DNA from: an uncultured Lachnospiraceae bacterium | Lineage (GTDB): Bacteria; Bacillota; Clostridia; Lachnospirales; Lachnospiraceae | Assembly (NCBI GenBank): GCA_900550475.1 | Contig: URSA01000003.1 | Location: forward strand, 124,001 to 188,000 | DNA: 64,000 bases | Direction of reading: 5' to 3' | Shown: piece after piece, positions 8,321 through 18,014 of the stretch | How the letters are laid out: the number at the start of each line of letters is the position of its first letter | How positions within the stretch are numbered: position 1 is the first letter of the stretch | Translations under genes and position numbers: made by a program | The notes under the pieces: generated by a model | Told to the model about the DNA's origin: nothing | Databases searched by the model: none | Seen by the model: only the letters and a program-made list of their open reading frames with translations

Positions 8321-10570
8321 ATGGAAGGGATCTATGCCGATGTGATCGTGGATATTGCACATGAAAAGGTTGACCGTCCTTTTCAGTACCGGATACCGGA
8401 CGCAATGCGGGGGACGCTTAGGGAGGGCATGTGTGTCATTGTGCCGTTCGGGGCGGCAAATAAGAAGCTGAAGGGTTATGTGACCGCCATCGGGGATACC
8501 CCCCAGTTTGATACGGCGAGGATCAAGGAGCTGGAGTGCGTGGTGCCCGGAGGGGTTTCGGTGGAGGAGAAGCAGATCCGGCTTGCGGCTTTTTTGAAGC
8601 GCAATTACGGCTCCACCATGATACAGGCATTAAAAACCGTACTGCCCGCAAAGCAGGCGGTGCGGGCGCTTGAGAAAAAGACGGTGAGTCTGTCCGTGGA
8701 CGAGGAGACGGCAAGACAGGCACAGGAGCTGTGCGAACAAAAGCATCAGCCTGCGAAGGCAAGACTTCTTGCGGCGCTGCGGCAGGTGACCTGCCTGCCG
8801 TATCCGCTTGTAACGGGCAAACTGCATATCAGCCCACAGACATTGCGGGCGCTCACGGAGCAGGGGCTTGTCCGGGTGGAGCGGGAGACCAGCCTGCGAA
8901 ACCCTGTGAAGCTGCGGGCGGGTACGGCGGAGCGCAGGCAGCTTTCCCCGGCACAGCAGAATGTGGTGGATACGGTTCTGAAGAATTTCGATGAGGGTGT
9001 CAAAAAGACCTATCTGCTTCACGGCATCACCGGAAGCGGAAAAACAGAGGTTTACATGAATCTGATCGAGGGGATACTGGAAAGAGGGAGACAGGCGATC
9101 GTGCTGATCCCGGAGATTGCCCTGACCTACCAGACCCTGCTCAGGTTCTATACCCGGTTCGGGGACAGGGTGTCCGTGATGAACTCCACCCTTTCTGCGG
9201 GGGAAAAGTACGATCAGTGTGAGCGGGCAAAACGGGGAGAGATCGATGTGATCATCGGCCCGAGATCCGCTTTGTTTACACCGTTCCCCAACATCGGACT
9301 GATCGTGATTGACGAGGAACATGAGAGCAGCTACAAGAGCGAGGGAACGCCGAAATACCATGCCAGGGAGACCGCATGCGAGATTGCAAAGATGCATGGG
9401 GCGAGCGTGGTGCTGGGATCGGCAACACCCTCCATGGAAGCCTATTACCGGGTGAAAAAAGGAGAGTACACGCTCTTTACTTTAACGGAGAGACTGACGG
9501 GCGGATGTCTGCCGGCCGTTTACACCGTGGATCTTCGGGAAGAACTGAAAGCGGGAAACCGTTCCATCTTCAGCAGGAAATTGCAGGAGCTTCTGGAGGA
9601 TCGCCTGGAAAAGGGACAGCAGAGTATGCTGTTTATCAACAGAAGGGGCTATGCGGGTTTTATTTCCTGCAGAGCCTGCGGGCATGTGATGAAATGTCCC
9701 CATTGCGACGTTTCTCTCTCCGAGCATAGGGGCGGCAGACTGATCTGCCATTACTGCGGCTATGAGGAGCCCGCCGTAAAAAGATGTCCCTCCTGCGGCT
9801 CGCCCTATATCTCGGGCTTCAAGGCGGGAACACAGCAGATAGAGGACAAACTGAAGGAAAAATACCCCAAGGCGAGGGTGCTTCGCATGGATGCGGATAC
9901 CACAAGGGACAAGGATGGTTACGAGAGGATCCTGTCCGCCTTTGCGGCGGGGGAGGCGGATGTGCTGATCGGCACACAGATGATCGTAAAAGGACACGAT
10001 TTCCCCAATGTGACTCTTGTAGGTGTGCTGGCGGCGGATCTGTCCCTGTCGGTGGGCGACTACCGGGCGGGAGAGAGAACCTTTCAGCTTCTCACGCAGG
10101 CGGCGGGGAGAGCGGGACGGGGCACCCTTCCGGGCGAGGTGGTCATCCAGACCTACCAGCCGGAGCATTACAGCATCGTACATGCCGCAAAGCAGGACTA
10201 TGAGGGCTTCTATGAGGAAGAAATCCTCTACCGGGAGCTTTTGCGCTACCCGCCCGTCTGCCATATGATGGCGGTGCAGATCTTTTCAAAGGAGGAAGAG
10301 AAGGGGGCGGCGCTTGCAGGGCAGCTTGCGGCGCTTGCGAGGGAGTTTGTCCGAAAGGAGGAGCCCCCGGCAAAGAGACTTCTGGTGATCGGGCCGGCAG
10401 CGGCGGCGTTAGGAAAGGTTAACGATATTTTTAGATTTGTTTTCTATGTAAAATACGAAAAGTATGATAAACTGGTGGAGATGAAGGATACCCTGGAATC
10501 ACGGGTGCAGTCCATGCAGCTTAGGAATGAGTCCATGCAGATAGACTTTGATCCGGTCAACACCTTTTAA
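8321..10570 (+). CDS. priA: primosomal replication restart helicase PriA
   Basis: A 749-residue DNA helicase that reloads the replicative helicase at stalled forks. The N-terminal DNA-binding domain is followed by a superfamily 2 helicase with GITGSGKTEVY (Walker A, near residue 230) and DEEH (Walker B). The zinc-binding insert follows, with paired cysteines in CRACGHVMKCPHCD, CHYCG and CPSCGS. RAGRG is helicase motif VI. GTMIVKGHDF-type residues (GTQMIVKGHD) are also family markers. Start ATG at 8321 with GGAGACGGG upstream. It lies 9 bases after murE and 21 bases before def. Confidence 0.95.
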   Translation: MEGIYADVIVDIAHEKVDRPFQYRIPDAMRGTLREGMCVIVPFGAANKKLKGYVTAIGDTPQFDTARIKELECVVPGGVSVEEKQIRLAAFLKRNYGSTMIQALKTVLPAKQAVRALEKKTVSLSVDEETARQAQELCEQKHQPAKARLLAALRQVTCLPYPLVTGKLHISPQTLRALTEQGLVRVERETSLRNPVKLRAGTAERRQLSPAQQNVVDTVLKNFDEGVKKTYLLHGITGSGKTEVYMNLIEGILERGRQAIVLIPEIALTYQTLLRFYTRFGDRVSVMNSTLSAGEKYDQCERAKRGEIDVIIGPRSALFTPFPNIGLIVIDEEHESSYKSEGTPKYHARETACEIAKMHGASVVLGSATPSMEAYYRVKKGEYTLFTLTERLTGGCLPAVYTVDLREELKAGNRSIFSRKLQELLEDRLEKGQQSMLFINRRGYAGFISCRACGHVMKCPHCDVSLSEHRGGRLICHYCGYEEPAVKRCPSCGSPYISGFKAGTQQIEDKLKEKYPKARVLRMDADTTRDKDGYERILSAFAAGEADVLIGTQMIVKGHDFPNVTLVGVLAADLSLSVGDYRAGERTFQLLTQAAGRAGRGTLPGEVVIQTYQPEHYSIVHAAKQDYEGFYEEEILYRELLRYPPVCHMMAVQIFSKEEEKGAALAGQLAALAREFVRKEEPPAKRLLVIGPAAAALGKVNDIFRFVFYVKYEKYDKLVEMKDTLESRVQSMQLRNESMQIDFDPVNTF

Positions 10571-10591
10571 AGAATAAGGAGTGGAAATCAT

Positions 10592-11071
10592 ATGGCACTG
10601 AGAAACATCAGAGAGATAGGGGACGAGGTCTTAACGAAGAAATGTAAGGAAGTAAAGGAGATGACGCCGAGAGTGCGCGAGCTGATCGAGGACATGTTCG
10701 ATACCATGTACGAGGCAAACGGCGTGGGACTTGCGGCACCGCAGGTGGGTATCCTGAAACGGATCGTTGTGATCGATACCACAGGTGAGGATCCCTATGT
10801 GCTCATCAATCCCAGAATTGTGGAAACAAGCGGAGAGCAGACCGGTCAGGAGGGATGCCTGAGCGTGCCCGGAAAATATGGGATCGTGACAAGGCCAAAC
10901 TATGTGAAGGCGGTCGCACTGGACATCGACATGAACCCCTTTGAACTGGAGGGCACGGAGCTTCTGGCAAGGGCAATCTGCCATGAGCTGGAGCATCTGG
11001 ACGGACATCTCTATGTGGAGAAGGCACAGGGTGGACTGCATGATGTGAAGCCCGATGAGGATGAGGAATAG
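10592..11071 (+). CDS. def: peptide deformylase
   Basis: A 159-residue metalloenzyme that removes the N-formyl group from new proteins. All three family motifs are present: GVGLAAPQVG, EGCLSVPG (metal-binding cysteine) and HELEHLDG (metal-binding histidines and catalytic glutamate). Glu replaces the more usual Asp in HEL(D/E)H. A good AAGGAGT site precedes the ATG. It is paired directly with fmt, the enzyme that adds the formyl group to initiator tRNA, 3 bases downstream; this pairing is conserved across bacteria. Confidence 0.96.
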   Translation: MALRNIREIGDEVLTKKCKEVKEMTPRVRELIEDMFDTMYEANGVGLAAPQVGILKRIVVIDTTGEDPYVLINPRIVETSGEQTGQEGCLSVPGKYGIVTRPNYVKAVALDIDMNPFELEGTELLARAICHELEHLDGHLYVEKAQGGLHDVKPDEDEE

Positions 11072-11074
11072 AAA

Positions 11075-12007
11075 ATGAAGATAGTATTTATGGGAACCCC
11101 TGATTTTGCGGTGGGCGCATTGGATGCGCTCTGCAAGGCGGGGCATGAGATCGTTGCGGTGGTGACACAGCCGGACAAACCGAAGGGACGCAGTGACAAG
11201 CTGTTTTTCTCACCGGTGAAGGAGTATGCGGTGAAGGCGGGGATCCCCGTGCTGCAGCCGGTGCGGATCAAGCGGCCGGAGTCGGTGGCGGAGCTTAAAA
11301 ACTACCCCGCGGATGTATTTGTGGTCGCTGCGTTCGGACAGATTTTGTCAAAAGAAATTCTGGATATGCCAAAGTACGGGTGTCTCAATATCCATGCATC
11401 CTTGCTGCCGAAGTACCGCGGCTCCAGCCCGATCCAGTGGGCGGTTATAAACGGCGAGGAAAAGAGCGGCGTTACGATCCAGCAGATGAATGAGGGCGTG
11501 GATACGGGAGATATTCTGTATCAGAAGGAAATGGTGCTGGATGCAAAGGAGACGGGGGAGACCCTGTTTGACAAGCTGGCGGTTCTGGGAGCCGAGGCGA
11601 TCGTGGAGACCCTTTCGCTTCTGGAGCAGGGAAAGCTGGTACCTGTTCCGCAGGACGAAGCGCTTGCCACCCACACGGTCATGCTTGACAAGGCCATGGG
11701 AAGAATGGATTTTTCCAAGAGCGCGGCAGAGCTGGAGCGTCTGGTGAGGGGCTTAAACTCATGGCCCAGCGCCTACACCTTCTTTGAGGGGAAGCAGCTT
11801 AAGGTCTGGGAGGCGGATGTGGTCGAAGACGGGAACACGGACGGAGCAGACGGCGAAGTCGTTGCCGTGGGAAAGGACAGCTTTGACGTAAAATGTGCGC
11901 AGGGAAGCCTGCGGATCCGCTCCTTGCAGCTTGAGGGAAAAAAGAGAATGAGTACCCATGATTTTCTTCTCGGAAATGCGGTGAAGAAGGGAATGCATCT
12001 GGGGTAG
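11075..12007 (+). CDS. fmt: methionyl-tRNA formyltransferase
   Basis: A 310-residue enzyme that formylates Met-tRNA(fMet) using 10-formyltetrahydrofolate. The start is MKIVFMGTPDFAV, typical of the family. The catalytic region has NIHASLLPKYRGSSPIQWA with the conserved Asn-His, followed by GVDTGDIL. The C-terminal OB-like domain begins after about residue 205. The ATG lies 3 bases after the def stop. Confidence 0.95.
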   Translation: MKIVFMGTPDFAVGALDALCKAGHEIVAVVTQPDKPKGRSDKLFFSPVKEYAVKAGIPVLQPVRIKRPESVAELKNYPADVFVVAAFGQILSKEILDMPKYGCLNIHASLLPKYRGSSPIQWAVINGEEKSGVTIQQMNEGVDTGDILYQKEMVLDAKETGETLFDKLAVLGAEAIVETLSLLEQGKLVPVPQDEALATHTVMLDKAMGRMDFSKSAAELERLVRGLNSWPSAYTFFEGKQLKVWEADVVEDGNTDGADGEVVAVGKDSFDVKCAQGSLRIRSLQLEGKKRMSTHDFLLGNAVKKGMHLG

Positions 12008-12033
12008 CATGATCGGAACAGGAGGAAATGATA

Positions 12034-12738
12034 ATGCCATACTATTATTACTATTTTGATCCGACCTATGTGCTGGTGCTGATCGGCGCGGTCTTTTGTC
12101 TGATCACCAGCGCGTGGGTAAACAGTTCCATGAAAAAGTATCATGGAGTACGCAATGCCAGAGGTCTGACCGGCGCGCAGGCGGCGACACAGATCTTGCA
12201 GGATGCGGGCATCTATGACGTACAGGTGCGCTGCCTGCAAAGGGGTGGCGGGGATCATTACGATCCGCGCAGCAAGACCGTCAATCTTTCCTATGAGAAT
12301 TTCAATTACAGCACAGTGACCGCGGTGGCGGTGGCAGCCCACGAGTGCGGGCATGCAAAGCAGCACCATGAAAACTATGCGTTCCTGCGGTTTCGTTCGG
12401 CTCTGGTTCCGGTTGCCAATCTGGGAAGCTATCTGGGCATGCCCCTGATTATTCTGGGAATCATCCTGAGCTGGAATCAGACGCTGATCCAGCTTGGTAT
12501 CTGGGCGTTTGCCTTCGCGGTCCTGTTCCAGCTTGTGACATTGCCGGTGGAGTTTGACGCCTCCAGACGGGCAATGGCTGCCATGGAGACAAGCGGCATG
12601 CTGGGAACACAGGAGGCAGCGGGGGCGAGAAAGGTGTTGACCGCAGCGGCGATGACCTATGTGGCGGCTGCCGCCTCCTCCATTTTGCAGCTTTTGCGGC
12701 TGATCTTATTGTTTGGCGGAAACAGGAGAAGAGACTGA
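12034..12738 (+). CDS. membrane zinc metallopeptidase, YugP/DUF232 family
   Basis: A 234-residue integral membrane protein with an N-terminal helix, the zinc-protease motif HECGHA (H103, E104, H107) and three further hydrophobic segments. These fit the YugP-like family of putative neutral zinc metallopeptidases; substrates are not known. AGGAGG at 12020-12025 is correctly spaced for the ATG at 12034 and too close to the ATG at 12028, so the later start is used. The protein begins MPYYYYYFDP, an odd run of tyrosines seen in the family. It lies in the fmt-rsmB run and is likely cotranscribed. Confidence 0.85.
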   Translation: MPYYYYYFDPTYVLVLIGAVFCLITSAWVNSSMKKYHGVRNARGLTGAQAATQILQDAGIYDVQVRCLQRGGGDHYDPRSKTVNLSYENFNYSTVTAVAVAAHECGHAKQHHENYAFLRFRSALVPVANLGSYLGMPLIILGIILSWNQTLIQLGIWAFAFAVLFQLVTLPVEFDASRRAMAAMETSGMLGTQEAAGARKVLTAAAMTYVAAAASSILQLLRLILLFGGNRRRD

Positions 12739-12740
12739 CC

Positions 12741-14093
12741 ATGCCCGGGATCAATGACAGGGAGCTTGTGCTGGATATGCTGCTTTCCGTGGAGAGAAGA
12801 GAGGCATATTCCCACAGGCTTATAAAGGATGTATTGACAAAATATGATTATCTGTCCGGTCAGGAGAAAGCTTTTATCAAGCGTCTGTTCGAGGGAACCA
12901 TAGAGCGTCAGATCGAGCTTGATTACCACCTTGACAAGATCTCCAGCACGCCGACCGGGAAAATGAAGCCGCTGATCAGATGTCTCCTCCGCATGAGCGC
13001 TTACCAGATCCTGTATATGGACAGTGTGCCGGATGCGGCTGCCATCAACGAGGCGGTGAAGCTTGCGGGCAAGCGGAAGTTCTATAACCTGAAGGGCTTT
13101 GTGAACGGTGTGTTGAGACAGCTTGCGGCGAGGAAGGACACACTCGGCATGCCGTCCGAGGAGCAGGAGCCGGTTCGTTTTCTTTCGGTCACATACTCCG
13201 TCCCGGAGTGGATGGCAGAGCATTTTCTGGAACAGTATGATTACGAGACCACAAAAAAGATCCTCGGCGGGCTTCTTGCGGTAAGACCGGTGACAATCCG
13301 GTTTTGCGGGAGAGCAAAGGACAGGGAGGATCTGCTGCAAAAATTTTCGGAGCGCGGCGTGCGGGTGAAACGGCACCCTTATGCGGAGGATGCCTTTTAT
13401 CTGGAGAACTGTGACAACATTGCAACGCTTCCGGGCTTTGAGGGCGGATTGTTTACCGTGCAGGATGCAAGCTCCATGCTGGCTGTTTCGGCGGCGGGCA
13501 TCCGGGAGGGCGACCGGGTGCTTGACGTATGTGCCGCACCGGGCGGCAAGACGGCTCTTGCGGCGGAGTATGCGGGAGATAACGGCTTTGTGGAGGCGAG
13601 GGATGTCTCGGCGTACAAGGTGTCGCTGATCGAGGAGACCATAGAACGGCTCAAATGCAAAAATGTGAGCATCCGGGTCTGGGATGCCACGGTGCCGGAT
13701 GAAAAAAGCCTTGAAAGCGCGGATGTGGTGCTGGCGGACGTACCCTGCACGGGACTTGGCGTGATCGGTAAAAAGCGGGATATCAAATACCGCCAGACGA
13801 AGGAAAACCTGACGGCGATCACAGAACTGCAGAAGGACATTTTAAGACAGGCAGTCCGGTATCTGAAGCCGGGCGGTACGCTTTTATACAGCACCTGTAC
13901 CATCAACCGGGCAGAAAATGAAGATATGGTCAGTTGGATGCAGAAGGAGCTTTCCCTGACGCCCGTCACGGTGGAGCCTGCGCTGCGCGGCTTTCCAAAA
14001 ACGGAGACGGCAAAGGAAGGATATATGCAGCTTTTGCCCGGAATCCACGATACGGACGGCTTTTTCTTTGCAAAGCTGAAAAGAGGACTTTAG
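12741..14093 (+). CDS. rsmB: 16S rRNA (cytosine-967-C5)-methyltransferase RsmB
   Basis: A 450-residue SAM-dependent methyltransferase. Residues 1-130 form the NusB-like RNA-binding domain; the C-terminal domain has the SAM motif DVCAAPGGKTALAAE and the two catalytic cysteines in DVPCTGLG and STCTINRAEN. The start ATG is 3 bases after the protease stop. In Firmicutes the order fmt-yugP-rsmB-rlmN-prpC-prkC-rsgA is conserved and is fully kept here. Confidence 0.94.
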   Translation: MPGINDRELVLDMLLSVERREAYSHRLIKDVLTKYDYLSGQEKAFIKRLFEGTIERQIELDYHLDKISSTPTGKMKPLIRCLLRMSAYQILYMDSVPDAAAINEAVKLAGKRKFYNLKGFVNGVLRQLAARKDTLGMPSEEQEPVRFLSVTYSVPEWMAEHFLEQYDYETTKKILGGLLAVRPVTIRFCGRAKDREDLLQKFSERGVRVKRHPYAEDAFYLENCDNIATLPGFEGGLFTVQDASSMLAVSAAGIREGDRVLDVCAAPGGKTALAAEYAGDNGFVEARDVSAYKVSLIEETIERLKCKNVSIRVWDATVPDEKSLESADVVLADVPCTGLGVIGKKRDIKYRQTKENLTAITELQKDILRQAVRYLKPGGTLLYSTCTINRAENEDMVSWMQKELSLTPVTVEPALRGFPKTETAKEGYMQLLPGIHDTDGFFFAKLKRGL

Positions 14094-14095
14094 GA

Positions 14096-15142
14096 ATGGA
14101 AACGACGGAGGAGAAAAAGGATATAAAATCCATGACAGGCGAGGAGCTTGCCGCGGAGATCGCGAATCTGGGAGAGAAACCCTTCCGCACCGCGCAGCTC
14201 TATGACTGGATGCACGGAAAGCAGGCGAGAAGCTTTGCGGAGATGACCAATCTGTCCAAGGAGTTCAGAAGGGTGCTGGAGGAGCATTTTTCCTACACTT
14301 CCCTCACGCCGGTGGATATGCAGGAATCAAGGATCGACGGGACGAAAAAGTTTCTGTTCGGGCTTGCGGACGGGAATGTGGTGGAGAGTGTCTGGATGAA
14401 GTACAAACACGGAAATTCCGTCTGCATTTCCTCCCAGGTGGGCTGCCGGATGGGGTGCCGTTTCTGCGCCTCCACGCTGGACGGTCTGGAGAGGAACCTG
14501 CTTCCCTCGGAGATGCTGGATCAGATCTATGCCATCACGAGGCTGACGGGTGAGCGGGTCAGCAATGTGGTGGTCATGGGAACGGGGGAGCCCTTTGACA
14601 ATTATGAGAATCTGCTGCGTTTTCTGAGGCTTCTGACGGACGAGAAGGGGCTTCATATCAGCCAGCGGAACATTACGGTTTCCACCTGCGGTCTGGTGCC
14701 CTACATCTACCGGCTGGCGGAGGAGCGGTTACAGATCACGCTCGCGCTGTCCCTTCATGCGACCACGGATGAAAAGCGGCGCAGGCTGATGCCCATTGCA
14801 AACCGGTATTCCATCGATGAACTGATGCGGGCATGCGCGGACTATTTTTCCAAAACAGGGCGGCGGATCACGTTTGAGTACAGTCTTGTGGGCGGCGTCA
14901 ACGACACGGACGAGGATGCGGCGGAGCTGTCGGCGCTTGCGGGCCCGCTTCACTGCCATGTGAATCTGATTCCGGTCAATCCCATAAAGGAGCGGGATTT
15001 CGTGCAGTCCGAGGCGGAGCGGATTATAGCGTTTAAAAATAAACTTGAAAAAAACAGAATTAATGTTACTATAAGAAGAGAAATGGGCCGGGATATCGAC
15101 GGTGCCTGCGGGCAGCTTCGCAGACGGCATATGCAGCAATGA
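14096..15142 (+). CDS. rlmN: 23S rRNA (A2503-C2)/tRNA (A37-C2)-methyltransferase RlmN
   Basis: A 348-residue radical SAM methyltransferase. The cluster motif is CRMGCRFCAS, and GEPFDNYEN is conserved in the family. The C-terminal stretch VTIRREMGRDIDGACGQLR contains the Cys that carries the methyl or methylene intermediate in this family. The frame is open upstream through rsmB, but the ATG at 14096, two bases after the rsmB stop, gives the normal length. The stop overlaps the ATGAGGAGG that supplies the ribosome site for the next gene. Confidence 0.95.
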   Translation: METTEEKKDIKSMTGEELAAEIANLGEKPFRTAQLYDWMHGKQARSFAEMTNLSKEFRRVLEEHFSYTSLTPVDMQESRIDGTKKFLFGLADGNVVESVWMKYKHGNSVCISSQVGCRMGCRFCASTLDGLERNLLPSEMLDQIYAITRLTGERVSNVVVMGTGEPFDNYENLLRFLRLLTDEKGLHISQRNITVSTCGLVPYIYRLAEERLQITLALSLHATTDEKRRRLMPIANRYSIDELMRACADYFSKTGRRITFEYSLVGGVNDTDEDAAELSALAGPLHCHVNLIPVNPIKERDFVQSEAERIIAFKNKLEKNRINVTIRREMGRDIDGACGQLRRRHMQQ

Positions 15143-15153
15143 GGAGGCGGATT

Positions 15154-15885
15154 GTGTTAAAGACATTTTCCCTGACCGACATCGGAAAGAGACGAAAAGT
15201 GAATCAGGATTACGTTTATACCTCGGAGAGACCGGTGGGAAATCTGCCTAATGTGTTTATTGTTGCGGACGGAATGGGAGGCCACAAGGCAGGAGATTAC
15301 GCCTCCAAGTGCACGGTGGAGACCATGGTGCAGGAAATCCGGGATTCCCTTGAGGTGAACCCGGAAAAGATATTGAAAAGGGCAATTGAAGTTGCAAATG
15401 AACGCATCATAAAGCTGGCGGCGCAAAACGAAGATCTGAGCGGCATGGGCACCACGGTGGTGGCGGCAACCTGCATGGGAAGATTTCTGCGGGTGGCAAA
15501 TGTGGGGGACTCAAGGCTTTATGTGATCGGCGAGAAAATCACACAGATCACCAGAGATCACTCGCTGGTGGAGGAGATGGTCCGCATGGGAGGCCTCGAC
15601 AGGGAGGATGCAAGAACCCATCGTGACAAGAATATCATTACAAGGGCAATCGGTGCCGCAGATACGGTCGACATCGACTTTTTTAATGTGGAGCTTAAGC
15701 AGGATGAAGTTGTGCTGATGTGCTCCGACGGTCTGACCAACATGCTTGAGGATGAGGAGATCCGTATGATACTGAACGGACAGAGGGACATTGTGGAAAA
15801 AGCGGAGGAACTGGTCAAGGCCGCCAACAATAACGGCGGTAAGGATAATATTTCGGTAGTGCTGATTGAGCCGTTTGCAGAATAA
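15154..15885 (+). CDS. prpC: PP2C-family Ser/Thr protein phosphatase (PrpC/Stp)
   Basis: A 243-residue metal-dependent phosphatase that reverses PrkC phosphorylation. Conserved PP2C elements are visible: NQDYV near the start, VADGMGGHKAGDYAS, GMGTTVVAA, NVGDSRLY, TRDHSLV and CSDGLTNML. The GTG at 15154 is preferred because AGGAGG (15142-15147) is spaced 6 bases before it, whereas the ATG at 15139 overlaps the rlmN stop and lacks a site. It is followed 16 bases later by the kinase gene. Confidence 0.92.
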   Translation: MLKTFSLTDIGKRRKVNQDYVYTSERPVGNLPNVFIVADGMGGHKAGDYASKCTVETMVQEIRDSLEVNPEKILKRAIEVANERIIKLAAQNEDLSGMGTTVVAATCMGRFLRVANVGDSRLYVIGEKITQITRDHSLVEEMVRMGGLDREDARTHRDKNIITRAIGAADTVDIDFFNVELKQDEVVLMCSDGLTNMLEDEEIRMILNGQRDIVEKAEELVKAANNNGGKDNISVVLIEPFAE

Positions 15886-15901
15886 GTAAGGAGTTTGTTG
15901 C

Positions 15902-17998
15902 ATGATTAAGATTGGAATGATGATAGGAGACCGCTACGAGATCCTGGAAAAGATCGGGACGGGCGGCATGTCCGATGTCTATAAAGCAAAGTGCCATAAG
16001 TTGAACCGTTTCGTGGCTGTCAAGGTTCTGAAACAGGAATTTTCCGAAAATGAAAATTTTGTTTCCAAGTTCCGCGTGGAAGCGCAGGCAGCGGCGGGTC
16101 TGATGCACCCGAACATCGTAAATGTCTATGATGTGGGTGAAGAGAACGGCATTTACTATATTGTCATGGAGTTAGTGGAGGGTATCACCTTAAAGAAATA
16201 CATTGAGAAGAAGGCGAGACTTTCCTATAAGGAGGCTGTGAGCATCGCAATTCAGGTCTCCATGGGCATTGAGGCGGCGCACAACAACCACATTATTCAC
16301 AGGGACATCAAGCCCCAGAACATCATTATTTCCAAAGAAGGAAAGGTTAAGGTTACCGACTTCGGTATTGCCAAGGCAGCGACCAGCAATACCATCACCT
16401 CCAACGTGATGGGGTCGGTACACTATACATCCCCCGAGCAGGCAAGGGGCGGATACAGTGATGAAAAGAGCGACATTTACTCCTTAGGCATCACCATGTT
16501 TGAAATGCTGACCGGCAGGGTGCCGTTCAACGGTGAGACCACGGTTGCCATAGCGATCAAGCACATACAGGAGGAGCTTCCCTCCCCCAAGGAATTTGTG
16601 CCGGAGATTCCCACCAGCGTGGAGCAGATTGTTTTAAAGTGCTGCCAGAAGAGCCCGGACAGGCGCTATCAGTCCATGGGAGAGCTGATCGAGGATCTGA
16701 AGCAGTCGCTTTTGTACCCGGACGATGATTTTGTAGTCCGTAACGATCCGGATGAGGAAGCAGCCACCCGGTATATTACAGACAGGGATATTGCGCAGAT
16801 CAAGCGTCAGACCGACCGCAGGGACTCCATGGAGGAGGCGATGCGCTTAAAGAGCGACACCGGCTCTCTCGAGGAGGAATACCCGGAGGAGGACTACGAG
16901 GAGGACTATAACCCCAAGGTGGAGCGCGTGACGACCATTCTGACGGTGGTGGCGGGACTTGTGATCTGCTGCATCATCATCTTTTTTGTGGGAAAGATCA
17001 CCGGCATGTTCGGCATGGGCAGCGGTAAGGAATCCCGGAGCAGCGAGGAGAGCAGTGAAGCGCAGACAGATACTGTGGAGATGATCGCCGTGGCGGGCAT
17101 GTCTGCGGCGGAAGCGCAGAATCAGTTGAAGAAACTCGGGCTTGTGACGGAGCTTTCCTATGTGGAGTCCGAGGCATATGAACAGAACATTGTCATCAGC
17201 TCGGATATTACACCGGGAACCAGAATCCCGACGGGAACCACGGTGACGCTGACGGTCAGCTCGGGAAAGGAAGGCAGGGAGGTTCCGAATGTCGTGGGAC
17301 TTTCCGACAAGGATGCCGTAAAACAGCTTGAGGCACAGGGCTTTTCCGTAAACAGGACGGAGAGCTACTCCTCCTCCGTTGAGAAGGGGAATGTGATCTC
17401 CCAGAGCCCGGAGGGCGGCCAGAAGGCGCCTGCCGGTTCCGTAATTACCGTCAATGTGAGTCTGGGCAAAGAGGACAGCAAGGTGCGCGTTCCCAATCTG
17501 ATGGGTATTCCTGAGGATGAGGCGGTGGCAAAGCTGATCGAGGCCGGGCTTGCAGTGGGCGGCACGGGCGCGATCAATTCGGACGAGTACGAGGAAGGAC
17601 TTGTCTGCTATCAGAGTTATTCCTATGGCTCCTATGTGGATCCCGGTACGGCGGTGGAGATCAAGGTGAGCCTGGGCTCTGCAGCGGCAACCTACAAATA
17701 TAATGCCAGTATCGAGGGACCGACCGTTGAGGAGGCGCCGGACTATGTGGTGGGCACATCCGTCAATGTGACGATTGTGGCGGATAACGGCAAGGTGCTG
17801 ATGGACACTGTTACAACTACGTTCCCGCTGGCAGCGAACTACTACGGTATCACTGCGGCGACGGGCACCATCAATTTCTCCTATACCGTTACCACAGAGA
17901 GCAGTACAACTACCAATGAGGCGGGGGAGACCGTGACCATTCCGGGAACCACAGAGAAGAGATCTTTCAGCCGGGCAGTTGAATTTGTGCAGGAATAG
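15902..17998 (+). CDS. prkC: PASTA-domain Ser/Thr protein kinase PrkC/PknB type
   Basis: A 698-residue membrane kinase that senses muropeptides or lipid II and controls growth, wall synthesis and germination. The cytoplasmic kinase domain has GTGGMSDVYKA, VKVLK, HRDIKPQN and DFGIAK, and a Thr-rich activation loop (TSNTITSNVMGSVHYTSPE). One membrane helix lies at about 340-362. Three PASTA repeats follow (about 390-455, 456-524 and 525-594). After them is an extra Thr/Ser-rich beta domain of about 100 residues to the C-terminus. A start ATG at 15902 has AAGGAG upstream. Start, kinase motifs and PASTA count are clear; the function of the C-terminal domain is unknown. Confidence 0.95.
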   Translation: MIKIGMMIGDRYEILEKIGTGGMSDVYKAKCHKLNRFVAVKVLKQEFSENENFVSKFRVEAQAAAGLMHPNIVNVYDVGEENGIYYIVMELVEGITLKKYIEKKARLSYKEAVSIAIQVSMGIEAAHNNHIIHRDIKPQNIIISKEGKVKVTDFGIAKAATSNTITSNVMGSVHYTSPEQARGGYSDEKSDIYSLGITMFEMLTGRVPFNGETTVAIAIKHIQEELPSPKEFVPEIPTSVEQIVLKCCQKSPDRRYQSMGELIEDLKQSLLYPDDDFVVRNDPDEEAATRYITDRDIAQIKRQTDRRDSMEEAMRLKSDTGSLEEEYPEEDYEEDYNPKVERVTTILTVVAGLVICCIIIFFVGKITGMFGMGSGKESRSSEESSEAQTDTVEMIAVAGMSAAEAQNQLKKLGLVTELSYVESEAYEQNIVISSDITPGTRIPTGTTVTLTVSSGKEGREVPNVVGLSDKDAVKQLEAQGFSVNRTESYSSSVEKGNVISQSPEGGQKAPAGSVITVNVSLGKEDSKVRVPNLMGIPEDEAVAKLIEAGLAVGGTGAINSDEYEEGLVCYQSYSYGSYVDPGTAVEIKVSLGSAAATYKYNASIEGPTVEEAPDYVVGTSVNVTIVADNGKVLMDTVTTTFPLAANYYGITAATGTINFSYTVTTESSTTTNEAGETVTIPGTTEKRSFSRAVEFVQE

Positions 17999-18014
17999 AC
18001 ACACCGGGGGTATT

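Noticed and set aside
7061..8362. 433-codon open frame on the - strand opposite murE
   Set aside because: Shadow of murE with His/Leu-rich composition and no supporting signals.
13934..14095. Longer N-terminus for rlmN starting inside rsmB
   Set aside because: The added residues are read from rsmB sequence and do not resemble RlmN; the ATG at 14096 gives the normal size.
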